Shown here: positions 42,190-55,329 of the stretch, in pieces | How positions within the stretch are numbered: the first letter of the stretch is position 1 | How the letters are laid out: every line of letters starts with the position of its first letter | Assembly: GCA_029379385.1 (NCBI GenBank) | Contig: CM055607.1 | Coordinates: forward strand, 10,664,001-10,728,000 | Reading direction: 5' to 3' | DNA from: Quillaja saponaria | Lineage: Eukaryota; Streptophyta; Magnoliopsida; Fabales; Quillajaceae | DNA length: 64,000 nucleotides | Notes under the pieces: generated by a model | What the model was told of the DNA's origin: nothing | Seen by the model: only the letters and a program-made list of their open reading frames with translations | Database searches by the model: none | Translations under genes and position numbers: made by a program

Positions 42190-44440
42190 AAATAAATTTT
42201 TTTTTTTTTTTTCTGATAAATGAGGAGGGGAGTAATATCTCCTGTTTATTCCTTCTTTGGCCGTGAGTTTTTCAATTCTTGGGCAGCTAAGTTCAAGCTC
42301 TTGGTAAGCTTTCCTCTTCCTTTCCACTTGTAGGTCATAGGAGCTTTGTTGTAAGAGTATTAGGAGCTGAGAATTTGCTCAATTAAATGCAACTAGCAGT
42401 AGCTTGCTGTTGTTGTTCCGTCTTTCCTCTGCCCTTTATTGGTTGCTTGTTTTTTTCTTGTCGTGGGAGGTGAGTTTGCTTGGGTCCTGCTTACTTTGAG
42501 TTTGAACAGACTTTAAAAAAAAAAAGAAAAAAAAAAAACTCAGACTTCGGTTCCAACCAAAGTTGGGTAGTGTTGCTGCCGAAGAGAAAACAAGTTGTTA
42601 AAACAAGTGATAGGCAAGTCTTAAGAAACTAAACTTCAAACTGGTTTTGGTGCCATTGATATTTTGAGAGACTTAAATTGAAGTGCATGAAAAGTCTTTT
42701 CATGCTATATATATATATATATAGGATTTGATTTATTGTGACAATTCTAAATTCCAATGAGCTTCAAGAAAGTGGAGGAAATTATCTAAAGTTTAATCTT
42801 TGGGGATTTAGCAAGAAAGTGGATAGCAGCTTGGTTCATGGAGCAGGGGTACAAGCTAGATTTGATGGAAAGGTTTTCTTAATTAATTAATTACTTTAAG
42901 TTGAAGGACTCTTTGATGGTTGATGAATTAGGAAGGAATTCTGCACTTCAACTGATAGGAAAATGGAAAGGGAAAAGTTTGAATTAAGTAGAATTGTTAT
43001 TGGAAATTAGAGGAGTTGTTAATTTTGAACCAAAGATTACCAAAAATGAATATGTATAGTAGTTGCATATAATTATTGAAACATAACTTAAGATTAGTAA
43101 ATATTAAATTGGGAAGGTTAAATATATGAATTACTAGTTGGAATTAGAAACATGATAACATTAGAAGGTCTAGTCTAAATTCTTGATGTAAGTTAGATGA
43201 TAATCTCGTTTGAATTTTAGAATGGAAATATAAATACTATGAAAAGTTGATAGTTAGTTTAATTTAATTAGGAATTGAGCATGAATAAAATAGAAAAATT
43301 ATGGACTTATGCTGAATTACTAGTGTATATATGTATATATATGTGTATATATGTATATATCTATATACACTCAATCATGAAAGTAATTTACCTTCAAGTA
43401 TTTGACAAGATGACTAGTACAAGTTAAATGTTAATATATATATATATATATATATAAAAGATACCTTATGTAGGATTCAATTGTTAAATAGTTAAATAGG
43501 AAACATGATATTAAACTAATTAACTTTATTTTAAGATATTTGGATAAAGGGTTAAGAGAACTTAATTCTCAAGAAATACGCTTGCGAAATTAACTTTGAA
43601 GTGGTTATTAAAAGAACGCAAGGGTAGACTTTGTAAGTTAGAAAATTTTAGTATTTCAAGTATTTTCGAGACTGAATTAAATTAAGAGTTCTAAAGAGGA
43701 AGTGTAGCTTAGGGTCTTAAAAGGTTTTCTACAAAATTTCGTAGCTTGGTTTCATATATGTTGTGAGTTATAGCTGTTAGACTCCGGCTAGGTCAAGCAG
43801 GATTTGTAGTGCCTTATTTTTGGTTCATGTAAGAAATTGAGTGGGTTCATGACAGATTTTAGGAAAATTTTCTAAATAATAAAGATATATATACTTGTCT
43901 ATTAATAAACCCAACAAACAGAATTGGATTTCGTTTTTCCTAGAAAAAGTTATGTTTGATTAACTAAGGTAAGGTCAAAGTTGTCAAAATCCTGCGTGTT
44001 GCAGAATTTGATTCAACTTCAAACAATAAACTGTATTGATATACAAATCTGAAAATTACAAATGATATACCATTATAAATCTACACGTGTCTAATATTTT
44101 ATAAATTTTACGAAACTGGATTCAGGGTTTCCTAGAGAAAGATATGACTGTTAAAGTGGACACTGGTTCAAACCTCAAGTTTGGATAGTTTTAACATTTC
44201 TAACTCACTAAGTACTTTTTATTTTTTCTAATGGTTCCTCCTACCCTAAGCTTTGTTAAGATATTTAAAATATATTTTCATTATTAATCCTATCACATAA
44301 AGTCCAATTCATATTAATTGACATGTAATAGCTTAATGAAAAATTTTCATAAAAAAACCTATACAAGATGAGATATAAGTTTAGTAACTAAAAGATTATA
44401 ACAATAACATTTATGAACTAAGTATTATTTTGAATTATGA
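42190..44440. other. Non-coding, probably repeat-derived
   Basis: Contains pyrimidine-rich and TA-rich segments and phrases such as CCTAGAAAAAGTTATG and CCTAGAGAAAGATATGAC that appear twice in slightly different form (near 43940 and 44130). This is common in long plant LTRs. No coding domains and no LTR ends were identified. Confidence 0.35.
43436..43456. repeat. TA microsatellite
   Basis: About ten TA units. Confidence 0.85.
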
Positions 44441-44449
44441 ATTTCAGTT

Positions 44450-45490
44450 TCGAATTCTAATGTGCACCTGATGGAATGCGTGGATGCAAGTGTGAGTGAC
44501 GAGTGGAATTGGTTATGGGTGAGTGGTTAATTGCTTCCTTTAGGAGCTAGATTAGTATGTGTAATTATATATTTATTTGAATATGCGTGATATATGAAAA
44601 ATAAGCAAGTAGAGTACTTCAGTAATTTATTTAAATTATGTTGATTTGATATTGATTACTGTGTTTAACATTGGTTGTGGTTGATAAGGGCCAACAAAGT
44701 GGGATTTTTATAAAAAATAATTTTTATATCCGAAATTAAAAGTCCAGGTGCACCTAGAATGCTCTGATTTAAAATCCTAAGAAAAATTCTGATTTTGATA
44801 AATGTTTTTCTTAAATTGAGTGCTTGGCTCTAGTGAGATGGATTGTGTACGGAGATCAATTTGTTGTGCGGGTAAGTAAATGCCTGATAGGTGATGATAA
44901 TGTTGTGCGAGGCTGAGTCACTCGTTGGCCCTTTGGTTGCTTTGTTTGATATTATTGGTTTGATAAATTTGTGATCCTGTATATCACGTAAATTGTGAAT
45001 TTATGATGATTACAATGTATACGTGTACCGTGAAATAAGATATGAATAATTTTACATGATGTTATTACATGTGTTATACACTTGTGTTGTGTTATGCTAG
45101 TACCCTTTGGGTACGATTTTCCATTCACGGAGTCTGTAGGACTCACCCTCTTTTTGTGGATATTTTTTTAGTAGCAGGATCTCAAAAGAAGTTAATCACT
45201 AATACGAGATTTTGCTGAGTATTTGACGACAAGGTATTCATTGGAATCTCATACTTGGAGTCAAGGATAAAAGTTTGCAGTCACATTAGAACTATGGGTG
45301 TCAAATTTGGTATGATGTAATATTCTAGTATTTGTATTGTTGATGATGTAAACGGAAGTAGAGCTCCTTATTGTCTTTACACTGTGTTGTGTAAGAAAAA
45401 GAGTTATAGGATTGCATTTTAAGGCATGTTCCATATTGCCAAGAACCTTTACCAATATTTTTCGGAAGTTGTGATTTGTCAATCAACAAA
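44450..45490. repeat. Dispersed repeat, copy A
   Basis: Aligns in direct orientation with 53440-54240. Shared landmarks are TTGATAAGGGCCAACAAA, GTGCACCTAGAATGCTCTGA, GGTAAGTAAATGCCTGATAG, GAGGCTGAGTCACTCGTTGG and TTTAGTAGCAGGATC. The CTCGTTGG and 'ACTCAC then TTTTTTTAGTA' pattern resembles the LTR/5' region of large retroelements. No primer-binding site or gag was found, so the class is uncertain. Confidence 0.6.
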
Positions 45491-45699
45491 CTTTTAATGT
45501 TAAATTTTGTGTTTATAATTTCTTGGTTGTATTCATTATTTGGTCAAGAGTCATGGTCGTTCCTTTATTTGAGTCAGGGTTATGGAGATTTGGTTACCAT
45601 TCCTCTGGCCAGTCATGCCTCCATGAGGGATGTGATAGTTTTATGATTATTGATTTTTTTTTTCCTAATTCTTCTCTTTTTTTTTTTTTTTTTTTGGTG

Positions 45700-48230
45700 C
45701 TAATTCCTTTTGATATTAATAAATCTATAATTTGTCAATAACTACATATATATATCAGTAATAATTAAGATAGAATTTGTTAAATTTTTTTATTTAATAA
45801 GTTACAAATAATTATAATATTATAAATTAATTTCTAAAATAATGCTATGAATTAAAATAAATATTAAGAGTATAATTTTTATAATTAAAATATTATTGTA
45901 TTAATTTTTCTTTCATCTTTAATTTTTTTTAATATATATTTTATGAATTAATTAAATTTTTTATTAGATTTATCTATTTGTTTAATGTCATTAACATGAG
46001 TACTATTTTTTAGCAACTATAATTTCTTGATATGTATATCTATTGTTGATGAACATATATGGATATATCATAAACACAATTCAGACACAATGCTTGTGCC
46101 AAAAAAAAGCTAGTATAGATATAGACATGGCCATAAACTAGGCATTTTCTTTTGAGATTGGATTGGTATTGATTTTATTCTCTAATTAACGAATATTTTT
46201 GGCCGTTCAATAAAAAAAAAAAAATCTATCTAGAAGCAACTTTTTTTGAATATTTAAGGAGAAAGAGATATGTCATTATTTTAGTTGAGCATCGAATATG
46301 TAAAATTTTAGCGCCTTAATTGGCACAAAGAGATATGTCATTATTTGATTGGAGAAACACAATGTCCTAAAAAATTTTAATTAGTCTAGGAATTTTTTTT
46401 TCTTTTTTCAAAAAAAAACATACCAATCAAATTTGTGAATATGAGAACAATAGAAAAAAAAAAATCTTTAGTGTTTTGTAAATGCAAAAAGATAGAAGTT
46501 TGGTTTGGTAATGCTCTTTTGGAAAGATGATTATGCTTATGAAAAACATAAGTCAATTTTTAATGTTTGGTTAAAAAAAAAAAAAAGTTAGGTGCTTCTG
46601 TTTTGGGCTTTAAAAAGCAACTCAAGGGATGCTTTTAAAATTTGGGTTTTTGCTCTCAAAAGTTTAAAAGACTAATAACCTCAACTTTTAATGAAAATTC
46701 ATATTTATTATTTTATTAATTAATGTAGTAGGTTAATTATATATCTCTTTTTATTATTAATATCTATTATAGCTAATTTAAATCTTTAGAACAATTTTAC
46801 AATGAATTTACTAAATATTAATTTGTGTCTTTTACTTATTGAGAACAATTTTTGTATTATTTTACCAAATATTACTGCTGTAACTTTTTAAAAGTAGCTC
46901 TAAGAGAGTCATGAAAGCACAACACCTTTCAAAAAATCACAGTATTACCAAATTAAGCCAGAAGAGAGAGAAAATAATAAGAATTATACTGAAAAAATAA
47001 AAACGTATTTTACATAACTAACTTTAAAAAAAAAAAAAGGCGCCTTTACTGCTACAACCATTTTCTTTAGGGCCACAGCTTATTAATTGACATGAGTTTA
47101 TTTTTTTCTAAAACACCCCTATTTATTTTATTTGAATTATCTTGTTATTTAATATTTATTATTTCTCTTTCTTATGTCTAATTTTTATTAGTCTTTTTGT
47201 CTTTACTAGACTACTTTTGGTGAATTCTTCAACTTCTTTCATTTGAACATATACTTTTGCTTTGCTTATTAGAAATCTCATTCCTTTAAAACTCTTAAAT
47301 AAGGTATTTCACCATCTATTATTTCTCTTTTCTAGTTTCACTTTTATTACGCTTTTTAATTTTTTGACTAGATTATTATCCCGAAACTGTTCAACTTTTT
47401 TCGTATTTGTTTTCAACTCACCTTAAAAGTCTAATATAATTTTTTCAATTATTTTCTTTTTACTCCATAAAATTTTTTTCTCTCTACATTTTCCTTGTAA
47501 AATTATATTTTTTAAGTTAAAATAAAATATTTAGGTGACCTTTTTTCTTATAGTAACTAAGAAAAACCATTCATTGGTAATTTGTTATTGTAAAAATTGA
47601 AAATCATTCAAACCATAGGTGGACAAAGAGATATTTATCTTATTTATATATGTGAAGATAGTAGTTTTGTAATGTTATTTTGTGATGAGGCTTTAAAATT
47701 TAGAATATTAATAGCACAATATCATGTCCTTGTCCATTTTACTCTTGAGCCATTGAATATACGGTGACAATTGCTTTATGAAGTTCTTTCAATCTTTTTG
47801 TTAACTGAAATTATGAAATTATTGAATGGATTTGAGTTGAAATTTAGAAAATTATTACAACTATTGCAAAATAGATTTTCACAATTATGTCAGGAATTTC
47901 AAAAATTATATTCTAAGATCCCTTTCCCCTCTATATTTTTCACTAATTTTTATTTGAATATATTTTTATTTTTTTTGGTGAATTTGATTTTATTATTAGA
48001 ATATACAATCTTAATAAGAAAAACTTAAAATTAATATTAAAAAAATTTATATGCAACATTATTACTCTAAGAAAAAAGAACATATAAATATTTTATTTTA
48101 ACAAAAAATAAATTTTTTAATTTAAAAATATAATACAAAAAAATGTAGAGAGCACAATTTCATCCCAAAATTTTCAAAACATTTATAATGTCTTCTTCCA
48201 ATCTAATACCATTAATATTTTGCTAGGAAA
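45700..48230. other. Intergenic DNA with one MITE, no gene seen
   Basis: The part 46130-46330 (around TCTAGAAGCAACTTTTTTTGA) recurs at 24760-24970 and near 5430. Otherwise this is very AT-rich DNA. A small open frame at 47771-48028 is low-complexity. Confidence 0.45.
46495..46962. mobile_element. MITE, family 1 copy 2
   Basis: Bounded by TTTGGTTTGGTAATGC on the left and by GGCTTAATTTGGTAATAC on the right when read inward on the other strand. The flanking AGAAG on both sides is a plausible 5-base target-site duplication. It is reversed relative to copy 1. Confidence 0.7.
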
Positions 48231-48234
48231 AAAA

Positions 48235-48400
48235 TTTAGAAAATGCCGATGAAAATAAAAATGGCCTGCCATTTGGCACTTCCAACTCCCAATTCCTCTT
48301 GGTCCACATAGAATGAGCATATATAAGGTGGTCTTACTAGCTTCAAATGGTTTTGTGGTTAGGACAGGAAAAAGAAAGAGAGCACAAGCATTAATTGATC
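48235..48400 (-). pseudogene. Kunitz inhibitor relic
   Basis: Minus-strand remnant like that at 18094-18290: a piece of the signal peptide (TTKP), the first-cysteine segment with CCTCTTGGTCCACATAG, and the SNGRP-type segment. The STI signature is deleted and the reading frame is lost. Confidence 0.7.
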
Positions 48401-48639
48401 AGGCTTTCTCTTGTTGTTAACGGTTTTGGTTTTTGTTCTTGTTTTTATCTAATTTATTTTTACTCCTAACAGAAAAAAAAAAAAAAAAAATCTATTATAT
48501 TTTTAAAGAAACAAGTTTAGGGGTAAAAATAAATTTAATATATTTTTGAAGAAAGAAGAAAATAAAAAATTATTAATAATGAAGGTTGTATTTGAGTGAT
48601 AAAGACAAAATCTCAAAAATCCGTATTTCATAAAATTTT

Positions 48640-49230
48640 AAATTTTTTTTTTGGTAGATAGGTAGGCTTTGTTTTAATTTACCTTGTAAGTGGTCCAACT
48701 CATATTTCTTATTTTTTATCTGTCCAAGTTCATCCCATTTGTTTGTGTTAATGTAAAAGTTTACGTTAACACTTGCAATTTCTGGGAATGTTTTGTGCCA
48801 AAGTTCTTTCTTTTTCTCTTGTTTGGGATTGGGTTTAATTATGGATCTATTTTGTTTGGAAATGAATGCTCTTTATGTTCAATTCTGATTAATTTAATTT
48901 TGGGAAATATTTAAATGTTTAATTAAAATAGTTATTATATCCAATTCAGTTAATCCAAAATTTTAATTACAGCTTGTTCATAAAAATTCAAATTTCATAT
49001 ATGTTGAAAAACAATTTTCATTAACATAAAACTGAAAGAAAATGTTAAGTCGATATTAAAGCAGTTAAAAATTTACTTTCTTGAACACATACAAACAAGA
49101 CATTTATTATTTATTTAATGCTTAACAGACATACATAAACTTTGCATTTAGTCATGCAGGTATATGTGTCTCAGTACATAAGCTTATTTATTGACATTTC
49201 TGCAGTACATGGACATGCATACATACGTTT
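48640..49230. repeat. 3' flank of the 49 kb Kunitz gene (repeated)
   Basis: Present in inverted form at 1771-2480. The 48650-48780 portion also precedes the broken copy at 63120. A TTTATTATTTATTTAATG segment at about 49100 supplies a minus-strand AATAAA for the gene. Confidence 0.65.
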
Positions 49231-49899
49231 TCAAGCTACAGTCTGAATAACTTGTGAGAAAGTTGTAGCTGAAAGACTTGTTTCCTTAAAGAACACGATT
49301 GGGAATGGTTCGATTTCATCACCCCAAGCCAAATACCTTTCACCATCCTTAGAAAAATACCTTCCAAGACCCTTACACGAAGTTGGGATATTATTGGGAC
49401 AAAAAGAAATCTTGTAGACAGGAAGTGATGTTCCGATACTCTCAATCACGAACCTACTAGCGATTCCTTCAGTCCCTGGTGAAGCAGTACCATTAGTAGA
49501 CACCAGCCACAACCCAGTTGATTCTTTCACAAGCTTCCACACCAGGGATTCTATACACTCTGTTTCATTAATCGTCTGGATGGTTAGAGGGGTGTTTGTG
49601 GTGACAAAAATAAAACGAGAAAATACAGGTGAAAATTTTATTGGTAGGCCTCTTTGAACTTCGGATTTTTCTTGTATGACATAGTGTGGGCAGGAGTTGT
49701 TGAGGGTGCCAAGGCTAAGACCACCTCCAGTAGGTCCCCAAATATGTGGTGAGACATAGTAATTATTAGACCACTGAAGTGGCTCACCATATGCGTCGAG
49801 CACAAGTTCAGCAGAAGCAAGAAATGGTTTTGCGGATATGAAGGAAAGCAGAATTATAAAGCCAGAGAGTGCTAGTAGTAGTGGACTAGTTTTCTTCAT
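49231..49899 (-). CDS. Kunitz-type (STI family) protease inhibitor
   Basis: An intact single-exon gene for 222 residues. The ATG at 49897-49899 starts a strongly hydrophobic signal peptide ending near residue 30 (FLASA). The STI signature LVLDAYGEPLQW is at 32-43, followed by YYV. Cysteines are at 70, 115, 167 and 175, giving the usual two disulfides. The reactive loop is about residues 90-97 (SPVFSRFI); compared with soybean STI SPYRIRF, the P1 position would be phenylalanine rather than arginine, suggesting a non-trypsin target, by inference. NNS and NET sequons are present. The C-terminus FSQVIQTVA is typical. It is the parent-like copy for pseudogenes at 1418, 15954, 19715 and 63120. Confidence 0.94.
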   Translation of the reverse strand: MKKTSPLLLALSGFIILLSFISAKPFLASAELVLDAYGEPLQWSNNYYVSPHIWGPTGGGLSLGTLNNSCPHYVIQEKSEVQRGLPIKFSPVFSRFIFVTTNTPLTIQTINETECIESLVWKLVKESTGLWLVSTNGTASPGTEGIASRFVIESIGTSLPVYKISFCPNNIPTSCKGLGRYFSKDGERYLAWGDEIEPFPIVFFKETSLSATTFSQVIQTVA

Positions 49900-49965
49900 T
49901 TTCTTTTTTCTTTTGAATCTGTTGGTTTGTAAATGAGTTAGTGATCTCGAAGGAAAGGACTATGG

Positions 49966-49973
49966 AATTTATA
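49966..49973 (-). promoter_or_regulatory. TATA box of the 49 kb Kunitz gene
   Basis: TATAAATT on the minus strand, 67 bases upstream of the ATG. Further upstream is the segment CACATGCCTTGTGGGTATC, which is kept in the related promoters near 16280 and 63490. Confidence 0.7.
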
Positions 49974-51164
49974 GTGGTAGCTCCTAGATACCCACAAGGC
50001 ATGTGGATAACCACTGAAAATATTTTAAAGAATCATGGAACATGTTTCTAGTTATTTTAAGGTAACATGACAATTATAGTCCTACAAATTTATTTTTTTT
50101 GGTCAATTTTGTCCTAAAGTTTTTAAAATATTTGTAATCACTAACTATAGAAAATGATTAAATAACCAAAAATTTTATAGTCTCAAAGTTTTTGTCGTTA
50201 CAAAAAAAAAAAAAAAAAAAAGAAGAAAAAGCAAACCAAAACATGTAAATCATTGAAGAATATCAATTAGTCGTTAGTTTTATTGATAAAGCATTTGATT
50301 AGCGAAAGACAAAGTCCTAAAATAATAAAATTTTAATAGGATCCCTTGACATCACTAGTACAGATATCTATCCCCGTTAATTTTTATTTTATGTATGTTA
50401 GCGTATTATTCTCCGACAAATGTATTGTAAATTATAAATTTTTAACTTTGAAAATATATTTTTCTGTTTTTTTATTTTGAATATGCATATATCTTTTCTA
50501 TTGGTCTAGGAATAATTTTTTTTTTTGAAATTTTCCACCATTACTAATTGCTGACTTACATGAATTTACTCCTTTATATATATATATATAATTGATCATC
50601 TCTAATAAACAATAAAAAAAGATTCAAAGAATTAGTCATTATAATAATTTTTTAAGAAAAAAGATTTGAAAAAAAAACCAAAAAAATTAAGAGTATGAGT
50701 AAATTAAGGTATATTTTTTGTTTATAAAGTATAGAGAGTAAATTAAAAAAATTTAATTAGTGTAGAATTTTTTTTTTAGAAAAACACCAATCAAGACTGT
50801 TAATATGAGAAATTTTGAGAGAAACAAAAATCGTTTTTGAGTGTTTCGTAAGTTCAAAAAAACGAGTGAAGAAGAGATAGATAATAATAAGAATTATCTT
50901 AAAAGTGAAAGCATATAGTTTACAAAATTAATTCACAAAAAATACGAGAAAAGTAACCTGACAATGATATAATTCATTGTTTCATACCCAAGTTCTACAC
51001 GTATAGAAGACTCACACTCACACTAATGCAAATAGTGAAACTATTTTTGTTGAATCGAATTAGTTTTACATAGAAAACAAAGTTTCAATAAAAATAAAAT
51101 GGTCCTGTGTAAAAATATTTCTAGTATCAAAATATATTTAACTCATGAACAACAAATCAAATAT

Positions 51165-51515
51165 TAAGGCTTGGTTTGGTAATAGATGCGTATGCTTATA
51201 AAAAGTATAAGTTACTCTTTAGATGTTTGGTAAACAGAAAGGTAGGATACTTTTGCTCTGGGTTTTTTTAGTCATTGATGCTTTTAAAAACACTTAAGTA
51301 CCTCAAGGAGTGATTTTAAAAACTGAATTTTCCTCTAAAAAATTTAAAAATCTAATATAATCTTAATTTTAATAAATAAAAAAAGTCACAGTATTTCTAA
51401 ATCAAACCTTAATTTTGTGGCTTCTACTTATTGATAGCAGTTTTTATATTATTTTACTAAATACTATTGTTGTGGCTTTTTAAAAGTAGCTCTAAAAGAG
51501 CTATAAGAGCACAAT
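51165..51515. mobile_element. MITE, family 1 copy 3
   Basis: Starts TTAAGGCTTGGTTTGGTAAT and ends near CTATAAGAGCACAATAC. An internal CTAAATCAAACCTTAA at about 51397 may mark an internally rearranged or nested copy. It is shorter than copies 1 and 2. Confidence 0.6.
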
Positions 51516-51714
51516 ACAAGAATTATCATGTAATTTCAGCTAGTATCGGATTATATTATTCAATTATATTTTTCACAAAGCTAGTATCGGATTATATTAC
51601 ATAGATAAATAAATATAGAGGACAGCATAAAGAATTCTGACTCTTAATCTATAAGATAAGAAAATTTAGATAAATATAAATTAATTATGATAGAAAATAC
51701 GAGAATTATCATGT

Positions 51715-51860
51715 AATTTCAGCACTGACTGCATATACCGATTAAAAAAAAGAGAATTTGAGATAAGGTGGAACCAAACCAAACATTCATAAATTTACAG
51801 GGAATCTGCTTTTATATATAATGACAAACCAACTCAAAACAAATACAAATTAATATAAAA
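51715..51860 (+). promoter_or_regulatory. Orphan promoter-like repeat, copy 6
   Basis: TTTCAGCACTGACTGCATAT, with the G-box core altered, followed by TATATAATGACAAACCAACT. No gene follows in a matching frame. Confidence 0.4.
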
Positions 51861-52259
51861 AAGGACAGTAGTAGGTGCGTTTATCACAATATAATTTGTG
51901 AACGCCATCAGCGTGTGGTGTTCTTTTCTTAATTATTTTTAATGTGTTATTATTAATAGATAACTTTTCGTTTTCAAAATTTTCATGTCAAATAGATAAG
52001 TAATTCGTTGATGAAAAAATAGAAACAAATTAAATGATCATTAATTATGATAAGGAATTTTTAGTTCTTTTTTCTATCAGAATTAATCTTAATAAATAAA
52101 ATGATCTAATAAATCAGAAATCCTTAATAAATTAAAGTAACATAATGAAATAAAAATCTAAAAGATCAGGCTTATAAGTTTTTAATTGATTTTGGAGTTG
52201 TAATCAAAGTTCTTGGCTTAGGTTCAACCAGAATCAAAATACATGCATTTGAGTAATTT

Positions 52260-52481
52260 CAAAAAAAAAAAAAAAAAAAAAAAAAATCAAAATGAGTATT
52301 AAGCTATTATAAAATCTAACTGTCTGGTGAACAGTCCAATGATGCTAGGAACTATATGGCTCTTATATAAGGACCCAAAAAAAAATCTCTTTTCATTTTA
52401 CTCACTAGCATCTTGCACACGCATTATTTGTGAATCGTGTTTATAATACACATACATTTCTATTAGAATTGACTTATATAT

Positions 52482-52521
<40 letters not shown>

Positions 52522-53440
52522 TAATTAATAAAAAATATCACTCTATGTTAATGTAATTAAACAAATAAAAAAAATCTGTTTCAAAATTAAATTCAACATT
52601 TAAATTTCTATATTTTTTTTTTCATTTTTAAGATAGAAAAATAATTAGGAAAATATAATCAATCATAATAATAATAAAATATCCTTAATATTTTTTAATA
52701 TTTCTTTTAATACATATTGACTTCACTAATTTATTGCTCGAAAGATTAAAACTACCTAGGCAGTAAACTACATAACTTGGGAATATATATAAAAAAAAGT
52801 ATTAAATTAAACTTAGACCTTGCGCATACTGAGAAAATTAGGATTAAAAAGCTAAAAATAAGATAATAGATGCCAAGTCAAAGTAATTTAAAATTGTGAT
52901 ATACATGTATTCTTGTTATTTATATTTATATATAGATATTTCATATAATTAACTTTCTTTCCATTTCACACTTAATTAGAATTTTCAAAAAAAAAATTTA
53001 ATATTAAAGGTCAATTGTGTGATGTAGGCTTAAACTTGAGTTATATATATATATATATATATTTATCATCTATCACTTTAATTAACGTGATCATAATTTT
53101 ATCTATTTTTGATCAATAAGTTATACACAAAATTTTAAAACACACTAAAATATCGGCTTAAAACATGTTTGGTTGTATTATGATTATTTGATTAATTTGT
53201 TTACTTATTATTATTTATAACTAAAATTTTCACACTATCCCAAACTCAACGTTATTACATCCATTATTCCAAGTGTTATAATATTGGATTATAACATTAT
53301 GCATTCCATTTGTTAAACAATTTCTTAAAGAATTTAAATGTTATTATACATAGAGAAGTTAATTTACATAAATACTTTAGAAATAGTGAATAGTGAATTA
53401 TGGAATTAATCATAAAGTAATTATTTTAAATTATATAGAA
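52260..53440. other. Intergenic DNA, low complexity
   Basis: A poly-A tract (52261-52285), long TA-rich runs at 52470-52530 and 53042-53062, and a segment at 52735-52860 also found near 13270. No gene was seen. Confidence 0.5.
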
Positions 53441-54240
53441 ATTGATGATTTTCAATTCCGAATCGTGTCGAGTACATTCCAACACCCTCGCAGACTAGGC
53501 AAACTAACGAACCATGTCCTTGAGTCTTGTGAGTAAATCACGTGCACTTTGGTTGCCAGATGATTATGTGAACTAATTGATGTGAATTTGAATATTCAAA
53601 TTACGTTTGTTATTTGATATTGTTTATGATTAATAAGAGCCAACAAAATGAAATTTTATGAAAAACGATTTTAGTTGCAAAATTGGAATCCATGTACACC
53701 TAGGATCTTCTGATTTGAAACTCTGATATATTATGATTTTGATAAATGTTTTTAAAAGTAGAGTGCTCAGTCCCAGTGGGATGGATTATGTATGCAAATT
53801 AATCTATTATGCGGGTGCGTAAATGCCCGGTAGGGGTGACACTGTTATGCGGGGCTGAGTTACTCGTTGGTCATTTGCTTACTTTGCATGCATTTATTGC
53901 TATGTTAAAAATTGTGAACTCCGAATATTAAATTGATTTATATATGTGGTGGAATGTGTGAATCATAAATGTATGATAATTATAAGTACGTATATGTACA
54001 ATTAAATTTAGACATGAAATTAATTAGTGATATATGTATTGTGTGATACTGTTACCCTCAACGTACGTGGCTTGCTCATTGAGTTCTTGTAACTCACTTT
54101 TCCTTTGTATATTATTTTTTTAGTATCAGGAACACAGTGATCGTGGTGAAAGAATTTGTGACTTGAGCAAGGTATATTTCTGATCACACACTTAAAGCTC
54201 AAAAAAATGAGATTTGCAGTCATTTTAGGAATTATACATG
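53440..54240. repeat. Dispersed repeat, copy B
   Basis: Direct, diverged copy of 44450-45490. It ends close to TGAGATTTGCAGTCATTTTAG, as copy A ends near AAGTTTGCAGTCACATTAG. Confidence 0.6.
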
Positions 54241-54339
54241 GATATGTATATTGAGTTAATCATGGTTACTTGCTATGTTAATCGGACAACGTTTATCCCA
54301 GGATGAAGATGTGATTTGATCTTTTCTTTGTTATTATTA

Positions 54340-55320
54340 TATGAAACCATCTAATTTATTTTTACTATGAAAAAAAAAATCTATTATGTTTTTAAAGAAA
54401 AAAGTTTAGGGGGTAAAAATAAATTTATTATATTTTTAAAGAAAGAGAAAATAAAACAATTATTACACGAATAAATAAATTTTTAAATAGGGGTTGTGGC
54501 CTGATAAAAGTGTACACTTCACATTGTTGAAGACTTTTTCGATAACCTCCAAATGGACATCTTAATAATGAGGGTTGTATTGGAGTGATAAAGACAAAAT
54601 CTCACAAATCCGTATTTCATAAAATTTAAAATATTTTGAGCTTTTGGATATTAATAGCATCTTAGTATATTCTTTTAATTCTTTATTACAAATTAATAGT
54701 AATGATATGTATTATATTTAATATTCTTAGGCATGTTAAATTTACCTTATTTATTTGACCAAAAATATAAATAACTTGATATATTTGATTTTAATTTCTA
54801 TATGAATATCTCAAGAATACTAATTAAGGTATAATAAATATAATTATTAATATAAAATTATAATTAATTATCGTAATAAATATTATCAACTTTTATGAAT
54901 TTTTATTTATAACCATATACCATATAACAATGTCTCATTTATTATAAAAATCCTTGAAACAAATCTAGATTACTAATAAATTAATCTAAAAAGGTCCCAT
55001 CGATTTGTCCTAGTACCAGGCTACACACACTAGCTAGCTATGAATTAGGGGAATCAATTAAATGTGCTAAAATTATTTCAAATTATGCACAAGAAGACAA
55101 TTGCGGCAGGCCAACTAGATGGAAAAACAAATCCATGATTACTAAACTAACTTATTTCTAACATGGTCCCGTAAATTGGAATTAGCCCCAACCAAGACTT
55201 TCAGGGACTAGGTGTGTAAGATTTGATTGGATCCACTGGATTTAAATTTAAATGGGCCCCAATTTGATGATGATGAAACAATGGACTGGTTGGTGTGTAA
55301 GATTTGTATGCTAATGCCAA
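54340..55320. repeat. Conserved Kunitz-flank block
   Basis: Same series of segments as at 18340-19440: AAGAAAGAGAAAATAAAA, the GCATGTTAAATT segment, the ATTTGTCCTAGTACCAGGCT segment, AAGACAATTGCGGCAGGCCA, and AAGACTTTCAGGGACTAGGT. No coding sequence is present. Confidence 0.6.
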
Positions 55321-55329
55321 TATTATTAA

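Larger units (their letters stand above)
49985..52060. repeat. Upstream block of the 49 kb Kunitz gene
   Basis: Direct counterpart of 4756-7130, with a MITE inserted at 51165-51515 rather than at the position seen in the left copy. It contains a promoter-like repeat at 51715-51860. Confidence 0.75.

Noticed and set aside
44150..44190. tRNA-like GGTTCAAACC motif
   Set aside because: The bases around it do not fold into a tRNA with acceptor and D-arm partners.
47771..48028. 85-residue open frame
   Set aside because: Low-complexity, AT-driven Leu/Phe/Ile-rich frame with no domain, promoter or relative.
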